From assembly GCA_943328715.2 (NCBI GenBank), contig CALQBB020000012.1:1-9110 (forward strand): DNA of 9,110 nucleotides, in the 5' to 3' direction. The first letter of the stretch is position 1. The number at the start of each line of letters is the position of its first letter. This DNA comes from Polynucleobacter meluiroseus (lineage in GTDB: Bacteria; Bacteroidota; Bacteroidia; Flavobacteriales_D; Crocinitomicaceae). Under the pieces are notes generated by a model. It was not told where the DNA came from and did no database searches. It saw only the letters and a program-made list of their open reading frames with translations. Positions 1 to 6,881 of the stretch are shown here, in pieces. Position numbers and translations under genes: made by a program.

Positions 1-507
1 ACTAGTTGCTCCATTTTGAGAACGCAGGATCTCTAAAAAGGATGCATAGTGATTCACAGAAGGAATGATCACAACATCTTGGAAATTTTTCGCAGCCGCA
101 CGGATCAACGAAATTCCACCGATGTCAATTTTCTCAATGATGTCCTCTGCGCTTGCTCCTGATGCAACCGTTTCCTCGAAAGGGTATAAGTCTACAATGA
201 CTAAATCAATGGATGGAATACCATGTTTAGCAATTGCATCTTGATCCTCTTGTAAAGCACGACGATTTAAAATCCCGCCAAAAACAGTAGGGTGTAAGGT
301 TTTTACTCTTCCTCCTAGAATTTCAGGAAAACCTGTAAGGTCTTCAACAGCAATTACTGGAATCCCTAAATTTTGAATAAAGGCTAATGTCCCTCCAGTT
401 GAGTAAATCGTTACTTGATGTTTGTGTAATTCACGAACAATTTCGTCTAGTCCATCTTTGTAATAGACTGAAATTAAGGCGCTTTGGATGTTTTTTAAAT
501 CTGTCAT
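1..507 (-). CDS. purH: Bifunctional AICAR formyltransferase/IMP cyclohydrolase, N-terminal part (cut by window edge)
   Basis: This is the first 169 codons of PurH, which carries out the last two steps of de novo IMP synthesis in the cytoplasm: formylation of AICAR and ring closure of FAICAR. The gene starts at ATG 505-507 and stays open to base 1. The visible part is the N-terminal IMP cyclohydrolase (MGS-like) domain. It shows STGGT at residues 36-40, TGFPEILGGRVKTLHP at about 58-73, GGIL at 77-80, DLYPFEETV at about 106-114 and IDIGGISLIRAAAKN at about 127-141, all hallmarks of the family. Full-length PurH is usually a little over 500 residues, so the formyltransferase domain lies outside the window. 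It is read in the same direction as nrdBA but is separated from them by a terminator and has a promoter-like sequence of its own. The family call is very secure; truncation by the window is the only defect seen. Confidence 0.97.
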   Translation of the reverse strand, partial: MTDLKNIQSALISVYYKDGLDEIVRELHKHQVTIYSTGGTLAFIQNLGIPVIAVEDLTGFPEILGGRVKTLHPTVFGGILNRRALQEDQDAIAKHGIPSIDLVIVDLYPFEETVASGASAEDIIEKIDIGGISLIRAAAKNFQDVVIIPSVNHYASFLEILRSQNGATS

Positions 508-525
508 GAGGTGTAAAAGAAAGCG

Positions 526-533
526 CAAAATTA
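526..533 (-). promoter_or_regulatory. Putative Bacteroidota-type -7 element of the purH promoter
   Basis: Read on the minus strand, these bases are TAATTTTG, an exact match to the TAnnTTTG -7 consensus used by the primary sigma factor of Bacteroidota. It lies 18 bases upstream of the purH start codon, implying a leader of about 10-15 bases. No clear TTG-type -33 element is found 19 bases further upstream, so the call rests on the -7 box and its position just downstream of the terminator of the previous operon. Confidence 0.45.
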
Positions 534-600
534 GTGTATTTTTTTCGATAAATGATTTTTATCTCTTGCGCATTTTAGCATTCCGCCTAAATATTTAGAA

Positions 601-625
601 TAAAAAAACCCCGCTAGCGGGGTTT
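601..625 (-). terminator. Rho-independent terminator of the nrdBA operon
   Basis: Bases 606-625 form a perfect 20-base palindrome (AAACCCC, GCTAGC core, GGGGTTT). Read on the minus strand, the stem runs into a T-rich tract over 601-608, the classic layout of an intrinsic terminator for leftward transcription. It lies about 125 bp past the nrdA stop codon and about 95 bp before the purH start, so it should end the nrdB-nrdA transcript and insulate purH. On the plus strand the stem is followed by only three T residues and then mixed sequence, so it is much weaker in that direction. Confidence 0.88.
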
Positions 626-648
626 CGTATTTAAACTATAAAATCTAA

Positions 649-697
649 TCCGTTCTGTCTATAACCGACTAGCGTCGCTTCTACCCAGAACACATTT
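649..697. repeat. Distal copy of a 49-bp direct repeat derived from the nrdA 3' end
   Basis: This 49-bp stretch matches 719-767 at 46 of 49 positions, with differences at 662/732, 675/745 and 676/746 and an exact 70-bp offset. Similarity stops abruptly on both sides. On the minus strand it contains TAA ATG TGT TCT GGG TAG (681-698), a vestige of the NrdA C-terminal MCSG and stop codon. The repeat can fold: GTTCTG at 652-657 pairs with CAGAAC at 686-691, and CGAC (666-669) pairs with GTCG (674-677) around a TAGC loop. It lies between the nrdA stop and the terminator, so it is transcribed as part of the nrdA 3' untranslated region. Confidence 0.9.
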
Positions 698-718
698 AGC
701 GAGACAAGCTCGTGAATT

Positions 719-767
719 TCCGTTCTGTCTAAAACCGACTAGCGCTGCTTCTACCCAGAACACATTT
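719..767. repeat. Proximal copy of the 49-bp direct repeat, overlapping the nrdA stop
   Basis: This is the partner of the repeat at 649-697, with 21 bp between the two. Its right part (751-767) is the last coding sequence of nrdA, including the second redox cysteine codon and the TAG stop. Its left part is untranslated. The outer GTTCTG/CAGAAC arms (722-727 and 756-761) are intact, but the inner stem seen in the other copy is broken by the two changes at 745-746. Because the coding part encodes conserved NrdA residues, this copy is probably the ancestral one. Confidence 0.9.
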
Positions 768-3111
768 CACAATTCTCTGGATCGTCAAGTGAACAAGCAA
801 TAGCTTCAGCTGCTGCTTCCAAAGATTTTGCAGTAGGTTCTTCAACCACTGTTTTCTCTACGGTAAACTTAATCGCATCTGTCGCTGCTTTCGTACGTAG
901 GTAATACATTCCAGTTTTTAATCCTTTCTCCCAACCGTAGAAGTGCATAGAGGTTAATTTACCAAAGTTTGCATTCTCCATGAAGATATTCAGAGATTGA
1001 CTTTGACAAATATATGCGCCACGATCTGCTGCTTGATCAATGATGGCTTTCTGAGAAATCTCCCAAGCCGTTTTATAAAGATCTTTTAATCGTTGAGGGA
1101 CTTCATTGATATTCTGAACAGACCCATTCGCAGTCATGATTTTTTGACGCATGTCCTTCGTCCATAATCCTTCACGAACTAAGTCCTTCAATAAGTGCTT
1201 ATTCACAATGATGAACTCTCCAGAAAGCACACGACGGGTGTAGATGTTCGATGTATAAGGCTCGAAACATTCGTTGTTACCAAGTATTTGTGCGGTAGAT
1301 GCAGTTGGCATTGGCGCTAACAACAAGGAATTACGCACCCCATGTTTTTTAACTTCTTCTTTCAAGACATCCCATTCCCAACGATTTGATGGAGTAACAC
1401 CCCACATATCAAATTGGAAGATACCTTTTGACACAGGAGAACCTTTAATCGTTTCATATGGACCTTCTACTTTCGCAAGGTCTTTTGAAGCGGACATGGA
1501 AGCAAAGTAAATCGTCTCGAATACTTCACGGTTTAAAGCGCGAGCTTCTTCAGATTCAAACGGCAATCCCATCATAATGTAAGCATCTGCTAATCCTTGA
1601 ACACCAAGTCCGATAGGACGATGACGAAGATTAGAGTTTTGAGCTTCTACAACTGGATAAAAGTTCTCATCAATGATGCGATTCAAATTTAATGTAGCTT
1701 GATAAGTTACTTCAAATAATTTATCGTGATCAAAGTTCCCATCTTCTGTTACATATTTTGGAAGTGCTAGAGAAGCCAGGTTACAAACAGCAACCTCATC
1801 CGGCGCTGTATATTCAATAATCTCTGTACAAAGATTAGAGGATTTGATGGTTCCTAAATTTTGTTGATTTGATTTGGCATTTGCCGCGTCCTTATACAAC
1901 ATGTAAGGAGTTCCCGTTTCTATTTGAGATTCAAGGATTTTGAACCAAAGATCTTGCGCTTTGATTGTTTTTCTTCCTTTCCCGTCTTTTTCATATTTCG
2001 TGTACAATGCTTCAAACTCAGCACTATGTGTATCGGAAAGTCCTGGACATTCGTGAGGACACATCAGTGTCCAATCTCCATTTTCTTTTACACGTTTCAT
2101 GAATAAATCTGGAATCCAAAGTGCGTAGAATAAATCTCTAGCTCTTTGTTCTTCTTTTCCGTGATTCTTTTTCAAATCTAGGAAGTCAAACACATCCGCA
2201 TGCCAAGGCTCGATATACATCGCGAATGATCCTTTTCTTTTTCCTCCACCTTGATCCACGTAACGCGCCGTATCATTAAATACACGTAACATTGGAACAA
2301 TTCCATTAGACGTTCCGTTTGTTCCTTTAATGTAAGAACCTGTTGCGCGGATATCGTGAAGAGCTAATCCAATTCCACCTGCAGATTGAGAAATTTGCGC
2401 ACAAGATTTCAATGTGTCGTAAATCCCTTCAATACTATCTGATTTCATCGTAAGCAAGAAGCAAGATGACATTTGAGGCTTAGGTGTTCCTGCGTTAAAC
2501 AACGTTGGAGTCGCATGTGTAAACCAACCCTCAGACATCAAGTTGTATGTTTTGATGGCAGATGCCACATCTTTCTTGTGAATACCAATGGCAACACGCA
2601 TCAACATTTGTTGTGGACGCTCGGCAATTTTGCCATTTAAACGCATCAAGTAAGAGCGTGACAATGTTTTAAATCCAAAATAATCGTAGCGGAAGTCACG
2701 ATCATAAATGATGCTAGAGTCGAAAGCCTCTTTATTTTCTTGAATAATCGCGTAAACGTCATCCGCAACTAACGATGCGTTTTGACCTGTTTTTGGGTCA
2801 ATATAGTGGTGTAAATCGTCAATCACTTCAGAGAACGTTTTTTTCGTTTCCTTATGCAGGTTGGACACGGCAATACGTGAAGCCAATAACGCGTAATCTG
2901 GGTGATCAATTGTTTTTGCGGCAGCAACTTCCGCTGCAAGATTATCCAAATCTGAAGTGGATACCCCGTCATAGATTCCTTCAATCACCTTCATAGCTAC
3001 TGCTTCTGGTGACACCAATGGATCTAATCCGTAACACATTTTAATAATTCGCGCTGTGATTTTATCAAACTTCACAGTTTCTTTTCTTCCGTCTCTTTTT
3101 ACTACGTACAT
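751..3111 (-). CDS. nrdA: Class Ia ribonucleoside-diphosphate reductase, large (alpha) subunit
   Basis: The catalytic subunit of ribonucleotide reductase reduces ribonucleoside diphosphates to deoxy forms for DNA synthesis, in the cytoplasm with NrdB. The 786-residue protein begins with an ATP-cone domain (about 1-90, [14 protein letters not shown]), the allosteric activity site. The ten-stranded barrel follows with C217 (SSC) and C443 (VCNLASLAL) as the redox pair, N426, C428 and E430 (NLCTEI) as the catalytic set, the PMPTASTAQ loop at 600-608, and Y736-Y737 for radical transfer. The tail ends CEMCSG, with C781 and C784 as the thioredoxin-facing pair. From memory, the sequence follows human RRM1 nearly throughout, including the similar tail, and differs more from E. 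coli NrdA. It starts 21 bp after nrdB in one operon, with only a weak AAGG touching the ATG. Its last 17 bases are duplicated downstream. Confidence 0.98.
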   Translation of the reverse strand: MYVVKRDGRKETVKFDKITARIIKMCYGLDPLVSPEAVAMKVIEGIYDGVSTSDLDNLAAEVAAAKTIDHPDYALLASRIAVSNLHKETKKTFSEVIDDLHHYIDPKTGQNASLVADDVYAIIQENKEAFDSSIIYDRDFRYDYFGFKTLSRSYLMRLNGKIAERPQQMLMRVAIGIHKKDVASAIKTYNLMSEGWFTHATPTLFNAGTPKPQMSSCFLLTMKSDSIEGIYDTLKSCAQISQSAGGIGLALHDIRATGSYIKGTNGTSNGIVPMLRVFNDTARYVDQGGGKRKGSFAMYIEPWHADVFDFLDLKKNHGKEEQRARDLFYALWIPDLFMKRVKENGDWTLMCPHECPGLSDTHSAEFEALYTKYEKDGKGRKTIKAQDLWFKILESQIETGTPYMLYKDAANAKSNQQNLGTIKSSNLCTEIIEYTAPDEVAVCNLASLALPKYVTEDGNFDHDKLFEVTYQATLNLNRIIDENFYPVVEAQNSNLRHRPIGLGVQGLADAYIMMGLPFESEEARALNREVFETIYFASMSASKDLAKVEGPYETIKGSPVSKGIFQFDMWGVTPSNRWEWDVLKEEVKKHGVRNSLLLAPMPTASTAQILGNNECFEPYTSNIYTRRVLSGEFIIVNKHLLKDLVREGLWTKDMRQKIMTANGSVQNINEVPQRLKDLYKTAWEISQKAIIDQAADRGAYICQSQSLNIFMENANFGKLTSMHFYGWEKGLKTGMYYLRTKAATDAIKFTVEKTVVEEPTAKSLEAAAEAIACSLDDPENCEMCSG

Positions 3112-3132
3112 CCTTATACTGCAATTAAATAA

Positions 3133-4113
3133 TTAAAATTCTTCGTTCATGCTGAATTCTTTGTTCGCATCACCTGCCAACACTCCAGCTTTTTGGTATT
3201 CACCAACGCGTTTTTCAAAGAAATTTGTTTTTCCTTGAATGGAAATCATTTCCATAAAGTCAAATGGATTCGAAGTGTTGTACACACGCTCGTTACCTAA
3301 TTCAACCAAAAGACGATCCGCAACGAATTCAATGTATTGTTGCATTAGATCGCTGTTCATACCAATAAGTTTTACTGGAATGGCGTCTGTGACAAATTCT
3401 TTTTCAATTTCGACAGCGTCCATGATGATCTCACGCACTTTATCTTTAGAAAGTTTATTTACCAAGTGATTGTTGTATAACAAACAAGCGAAGTCACAGT
3501 GTAATCCTTCATCACGAGAAATCAACTCATTGGAAAACGACAATCCAGGCATTAACCCACGTTTTTTCAACCAAAAAATCGAACAAAACGAACCAGAAAA
3601 GAAAATTCCCTCTACAGCTGCGAATGCGACCAATCGCTCAGCAAAGTCACCTTTATCGATCCATCGAAGCGCCCATTCTGCTTTTTTCTTTACGCAGTCA
3701 AGTGTATCGATTGCATTGAATAAGTGAGTTTTTTCAGCAGAATCCTTAATGTACGTATCAATCAAAAGCGAATACGTCTCTGAGTGAATGTTCTCCATCG
3801 CCACTTGATTCCCGTAAAAGAATTTTGCTTCTGTGTATTGCACTTCAGATAAAAAGTTTTCGGCAAGGTTCTCATTCACGATACCGTCGGAAGCAGCAAA
3901 GAAAGCAAGGATATGCTTGATGAAATGACGTTCGTCATCGTTCAATTTGTTCTCCCAATCAATTTGATCTGGAGATAAATCAATTTCTTCCGCCGTCCAA
4001 AAACTTGCCTCTGCTTTTTTATAAAAAGCCCAAATATCATCATGTTGAATTGGGAATAATACAAAACGGCTTTTGTTTTCTTCAAGAATCGGTTCGCGTA
4101 AAGATGTTGTCAT
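3133..4113 (-). CDS. nrdB: Class Ia ribonucleoside-diphosphate reductase, small (beta) subunit
   Basis: This 326-residue ferritin-like protein houses the diiron site and stable tyrosyl radical that start catalysis in NrdA. Expected metal ligands are all visible: D76 ([10 protein letters not shown]), E107 and H110 (MENIHSETY), E168 (VEGIFF), E202 and H205 (RDEGLH). The radical tyrosine is Y114, so this is a normal tyrosyl-radical enzyme rather than a Tyr-less class Ic type. W39 (FWTAEE), D201 and Y306 (VGEYQ) fit the radical-transfer chain, and the acidic, Phe-ending tail (NEEF) is the usual docking peptide for NrdA. The sequence runs closely parallel to mammalian RRM2 but lacks its long N-terminal extension. 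It is the first gene of the nrdB-nrdA operon. The ATG at 4111-4113 matches the expected family start ([16 protein letters not shown] follows at once). Confidence 0.98.
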   Translation of the reverse strand: MTTSLREPILEENKSRFVLFPIQHDDIWAFYKKAEASFWTAEEIDLSPDQIDWENKLNDDERHFIKHILAFFAASDGIVNENLAENFLSEVQYTEAKFFYGNQVAMENIHSETYSLLIDTYIKDSAEKTHLFNAIDTLDCVKKKAEWALRWIDKGDFAERLVAFAAVEGIFFSGSFCSIFWLKKRGLMPGLSFSNELISRDEGLHCDFACLLYNNHLVNKLSKDKVREIIMDAVEIEKEFVTDAIPVKLIGMNSDLMQQYIEFVADRLLVELGNERVYNTSNPFDFMEMISIQGKTNFFEKRVGEYQKAGVLAGDANKEFSMNEEF

Positions 4114-4220
4114 AAGCTGCTAAATAATTTTATAAACGAAAAATATTCCAAAAGAAGAATGAAAATTATTCCTCCTAAACCAGTTTTCGTTAAATTGTTT
4201 TTGTATTACTCAATCCACTT

Positions 4221-4234
4221 TTAACGCGTGTTAA
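4221..4234. promoter_or_regulatory. Inverted repeat upstream of nrdB, possible operator
   Basis: The sequence TTAAC-GCGT-GTTAA is a 5-bp dyad with a 4-base centre. A further TTAACGTT follows at 4242-4249, so the half-site motif recurs three times in 29 bp. It lies about 108 bp upstream of the nrdB start codon, a plausible place for a regulator of dNTP synthesis genes. The regulator is unknown, and such short dyads arise by chance in AT-rich DNA. Confidence 0.25.
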
Positions 4235-4535
4235 TGAAAACTTAACGTTGGCGAAATTTGAGAATACAAAAATTGTCAAAAAACTGTCTTAAATCAATTA
4301 AAGAAATTAACATTCGTAGGATGTTATTAACACCGAAAATCGCAATCCTTTCCCCAATAAACCCTACAGCAATTTTCAACACTAAAAGGAAAGATATTCA
4401 CATCAATAATAGATCGATTTTAATAACTATTCCTTCAAACATCACACAATAAGTCAAATAATTTTCTTATGACATTAAGCTCTATAAAGTTAGGCAGGAA
4501 ATAAATTTTCTCATTCAAACAATCTATGAGTTTTT

Positions 4536-4551
4536 GAACACGTTAATGTTC
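4536..4551. promoter_or_regulatory. Inverted repeat just upstream of comF, possible operator/promoter overlap
   Basis: GAACA (4536-4540) and TGTTC (4547-4551) form a dyad with a 6-base centre, ending 18 bp before the comF start. It sits inside a weak promoter-like arrangement: TTTTTG at 4531-4536, a 19-base spacer, then TA at 4556-4557, although the rest of the -7 box does not match TAnnTTTG. A repressor site over the promoter is possible, but nothing identifies the protein. Confidence 0.22.
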
Positions 4552-4569
4552 ATACTAACACATTTCTAG

Positions 4570-5295
4570 ATGCACTTGAAAATTGACAAGATTACTGCGC
4601 CTTTGGAGCGTTATTTTGAGGGATTCCAACACCTCATTTTCCCAAATGTTTGCTTGCAATGTTCCTGTGAGCTGTCGCGATTTGAAAAACATATCTGCGC
4701 TTTTTGTTGGGATAAATTGCAACGCACGTACTTTGAATCGTATGAAGTGGCAAGTGGAATGGATCAGCTCTTTTGGGGAAGGATTGAATTAAGCGAAACG
4801 TTTGCCCTTTACTTTTTTGAGAAGGAAAAACCGATTCAAGATATACTGCATGCACTGAAGTATCAATTTAAAGCTCCTCTTGGAATACATTTCGGCGAAG
4901 TAATGGGAAATACCATTTTCAAAAGCAACAAGTACAAAACGATTGAAGCATTGATTCCTGTTCCCATTCACCCTCAAAAACGTTTCTTACGGGGCTATAA
5001 TCAAAGTGAGTTGTTAGCGGAGGGAATGGCAACAATTTTAGAAATCCCCATTTTACGCAACGTTGTTCTTAAAAAAGCGAATAATGCGAGTCAGACCAGA
5101 AAAAATAGATTTCTGCGTTGGGACAATGCCAGTGAACAATTTTGTCTGGGGAAAATAGACATTCCTTATCAACATATTGCCATCGTTGATGATGTGATAA
5201 CTACGGGCTCTACATTAGAGGCAATGGCTCAATTATTGCGCTCCCACTATCCAGATCTTCAAATAAGTTTGCTTAGCTTCGCCATAGCAAAATAA
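4570..5295 (+). CDS. comF: ComF-family phosphoribosyltransferase-like protein
   Basis: This 241-residue protein has the two-part layout of the ComF/GntX family. An N-terminal zinc-ribbon-like region has cysteines C28, C31 (CLQC, plus C33) and C43, C46 (CAFC). It is followed by a type I phosphoribosyltransferase fold. Signature segments are LIPVPIHPQKRFLRGYNQSELLA at about 128-150 and the PRPP-binding loop VDDVITTGST at 206-215. ComF is needed for DNA uptake during transformation in naturally competent bacteria, with a proposed role in handling the incoming single strand. In many Bacteroidota the gene is conserved without a known competence context, and no other com gene is visible here. It is the first gene of the plus-strand run and ends 2 bp before the next start codon, so the pair is almost certainly cotranscribed and probably coupled in translation. 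Confidence 0.9.
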   Translation: MHLKIDKITAPLERYFEGFQHLIFPNVCLQCSCELSRFEKHICAFCWDKLQRTYFESYEVASGMDQLFWGRIELSETFALYFFEKEKPIQDILHALKYQFKAPLGIHFGEVMGNTIFKSNKYKTIEALIPVPIHPQKRFLRGYNQSELLAEGMATILEIPILRNVVLKKANNASQTRKNRFLRWDNASEQFCLGKIDIPYQHIAIVDDVITTGSTLEAMAQLLRSHYPDLQISLLSFAIAK

Positions 5296-5297
5296 AG

Positions 5298-6353
5298 ATG
5301 GACTCTCAACACGTATTAATTATTGGTGCTGGACTCGCTGGTACGAGTTTAGCGCATCAACTTTTAGCAAAAGGACACCGGGTTCAACTAGTGGATCGTG
5401 GAATAAATCATTCCACAGCTGTCGCTGCTGGAATGGTGAATCCAATGGTTTTTAGAAGAATGAATAAGTCTTGGCGCCTAGATGAGTTCATGTCCGAGGC
5501 AAAGAATTTTTACCTTCAGCTAGAGCAAACAGTTCAACATAAATTGTTCCACCCGATTGTTATCCGCCGCATGCTCTCCTCCGAACAAGAACGTAATTAC
5601 TGGTTGGAAAGACAAAAATCACCTGAATTTTCGGATTATTTGACCGAAATTAGTCCCGAAGACGAAAGCTATTCACTTGCTCAAAATCACTTTGGAAGCG
5701 GACGTTTGAAATCCTCCTTCTGGGTAGATGCAAAAGTATATTACGATCGAAACATTGCCTATTTTGAACGAAAAGGGAGCTTGTTAAAAGAAGATTTCGA
5801 CTCCTCAAGTTTTGATGAACAAACCCTAATTTATAAAGGTATTCCATACGACAAAGTTGTTTTTGCGGTCGGATATCAACAAATGGAAACGCCTTTTTTT
5901 CAAGAGTTGCCTATTCAACAAACAAAAGGACAAACCATCCGCGTCCATTCTCAAGAAATTCCAGAAGATGAATCCCTTAATCGAAAGTGTTTTGTCCTTC
6001 CGTTAGGCAATCACGTTTTTCGAATCGGTGCAACCTACGAATGGGATAATCCAGATTTGACACCAACCGAAGAAGCAAAACAAGAATTAATTGGACATCT
6101 TCATGTTTTAGGTAGTTTTTCCTACGAAATCCTTGATCAACAAGTTGGCGTTCGTCCAACTGTGCTGGATCGCCGACCAATTCTCGGAGCTCACCATACG
6201 ATAAAAAACATGTATGTTTTCAACGGACTAGGAACGAAAGGATACCTCATGGCCCCAACGTTAGCGAGGGAATTAGTTGATTACATGTTCGAAGGAACTC
6301 CGTTAGATAAGGAAATATCGATTGAACGATTTTACAAGAAATCAAAAGGTTAA
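5298..6353 (+). CDS. FAD-dependent oxidoreductase, DAO (D-amino acid oxidase) family
   Basis: The 351-residue protein opens with a Rossmann dinucleotide-binding fold: LIIGAGLAGTSLA at residues 7-19 holds GxGxxG, and D33 in VQLVDRG is the likely ribose-binding acid. AAGMVNP at about 43-49 and the C-terminal GVRPTVLDRRPILG followed by FNGLGTKGYLMAPTLAREL are typical of the DAO superfamily (glycine oxidase, ThiO, the MnmC C-terminal domain). The family oxidises amines or amino acids using FAD. The actual substrate cannot be read from the sequence, and no thiamine or tRNA-modification gene adjoins it to decide between ThiO-like and MnmC-like roles. No signal peptide or membrane segment is seen, so it should be cytoplasmic. 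It begins 2 bp after comF stops, which implies cotranscription; the functional link to comF is unknown. Confidence 0.88.
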   Translation: MDSQHVLIIGAGLAGTSLAHQLLAKGHRVQLVDRGINHSTAVAAGMVNPMVFRRMNKSWRLDEFMSEAKNFYLQLEQTVQHKLFHPIVIRRMLSSEQERNYWLERQKSPEFSDYLTEISPEDESYSLAQNHFGSGRLKSSFWVDAKVYYDRNIAYFERKGSLLKEDFDSSSFDEQTLIYKGIPYDKVVFAVGYQQMETPFFQELPIQQTKGQTIRVHSQEIPEDESLNRKCFVLPLGNHVFRIGATYEWDNPDLTPTEEAKQELIGHLHVLGSFSYEILDQQVGVRPTVLDRRPILGAHHTIKNMYVFNGLGTKGYLMAPTLARELVDYMFEGTPLDKEISIERFYKKSKG

Positions 6354-6393
6354 AAACAAAAGATTATCTTAGTGACTTAAAAACCAGCAGAAA

Positions 6394-6825
6394 ATGGAAA
6401 CAGAATCAACGAGCACTAAGTCATTGAAATTAACGGATAACAGCCTGATTTTCATGACTGAAATTGTCAAATGGGCCAAATTTTTAGCTATTTGTTCCTT
6501 TGTAGGACTTGGAATGATGGTTTTAGCAGGAGTAGCAATGATCATCCTTCAATTTGAAAGGCAAGCGAATGGATTGTCTACTGTGATTATGGGTCTTTTT
6601 TACATCTTAATGGCAGTCATTTATTTTTTCCCAGCGGTGTATTTGTATCGTTTTGCAACGGCAAGTGCGGACGCTATAGAAAAATTAAATGAGGACACTT
6701 TAGAAGAAGGACTTGAAAATTTAAAATCACTTTTTCGATTTACGGGAATATTGATGATCATCATGTTTTCTTTATATGCCGTAGGGATTATTGCAGTAAT
6801 AGCTGCATATGTCATTCAGATGTAA
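6394..6825 (+). CDS. Small three-helix membrane protein, DUF5362-like
   Basis: The 143-residue protein has a polar N-terminus (1-27), then three strongly hydrophobic segments at about 30-52, 63-86 and 116-141. An acidic loop (DAIEKLNEDTLEEGLENLKSLFRF, about 93-116) separates the second and third. This pattern, with WAKF before the first helix and a conserved FRF before the last, resembles the DUF5362 membrane proteins found in Bacteroidota, whose function is unknown. The family assignment is from memory of its layout. No catalytic residue stands out. It follows the oxidoreductase by 40 bp and precedes lepA by 56 bp, all on the same strand, so it may belong to the comF transcript. Start choice: the ATG at 6394 gives a complete hydrophilic leader, and no better upstream start exists in the short gap. 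Confidence 0.75.
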   Translation: METESTSTKSLKLTDNSLIFMTEIVKWAKFLAICSFVGLGMMVLAGVAMIILQFERQANGLSTVIMGLFYILMAVIYFFPAVYLYRFATASADAIEKLNEDTLEEGLENLKSLFRFTGILMIIMFSLYAVGIIAVIAAYVIQM

Positions 6826-6865
6826 TATAGTCGGGACATTACACCTACATTCAGCGGGAAAATCG

Positions 6866-6873
6866 TATTTTTG
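6866..6873 (+). promoter_or_regulatory. Putative -7 element of a lepA promoter
   Basis: TATTTTTG matches the Bacteroidota TAnnTTTG -7 consensus exactly and ends 8 bases before the lepA ATG, implying a very short leader. The expected TTG at -33 is absent at the 19-base spacing. The 56-bp gap in front of lepA is long enough for a separate promoter, so lepA may be transcribed independently of the genes before it. Confidence 0.42.
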
Positions 6874-6881
6874 TTACCGCT

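Larger units (their letters stand above)
4114..4569. other. AT-rich divergent intergenic region between nrdB and comF
   Basis: This 456-bp spacer separates the leftward nrdBA operon from the rightward comF run and must carry both promoters. I find no credible gene in it: the only open frame (4258-4452, TTG start) encodes a low-complexity Ile/Asn/Lys-rich peptide typical of chance translation of AT-rich DNA. Visible structure is limited to inverted repeats at 4221-4234 (TTAAC, 4-base spacer, GTTAA), 4308-4326 (TAACAT, 7-base spacer, ATGTTA) and 4536-4551 (GAACA, 6-base spacer, TGTTC). No exact TAnnTTTG with a matching -33 box was found for nrdB; minus-strand TAATTTTC and TATTTTTC, each one base off consensus, are the nearest candidates. 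No NrdR-box pair was recognised. Confidence 0.7.

Noticed and set aside
681..698. Tiny ATG-TGT-TCT-GGG-TAG open frame in the distal repeat copy as a leader peptide or small gene
   Set aside because: It is only four codons, is identical to the nrdA tail by duplication, and lies downstream of nrdA before a terminator, so there is nothing for it to regulate.
649..767. Two long repeats separated by 21 bp, as in a minimal CRISPR array
   Set aside because: Only two copies exist, the proximal copy is part of the coding end of nrdA, and there are no cas genes or further units. A gene-end duplication explains it better.
751..3111. Possible intein or insertion in nrdA, a common site for them
   Set aside because: The protein is 786 residues, normal for the eukaryote-like type, and conserved blocks follow each other without any insertion.
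3470..3727. Plus-strand open frame inside nrdB (85 codons)
   Set aside because: It is fully antisense to a gene with complete family conservation, and its translation shows no motif. The same holds for the other antisense frames in nrdA, lepA and the oxidoreductase.
4258..4452. Short open frame of 64 codons in the nrdB-comF spacer
   Set aside because: It begins with TTG, has no ribosome binding site, and encodes an Ile/Lys/Asn-rich peptide typical of chance reading of AT-rich DNA with no recognisable motif.
4114..4569. AT-rich spacer with dyads as a possible replication origin
   Set aside because: Only one near-match to a DnaA box was seen (4394-4402, one mismatch), without clustering or origin-linked genes such as dnaA or dnaN.
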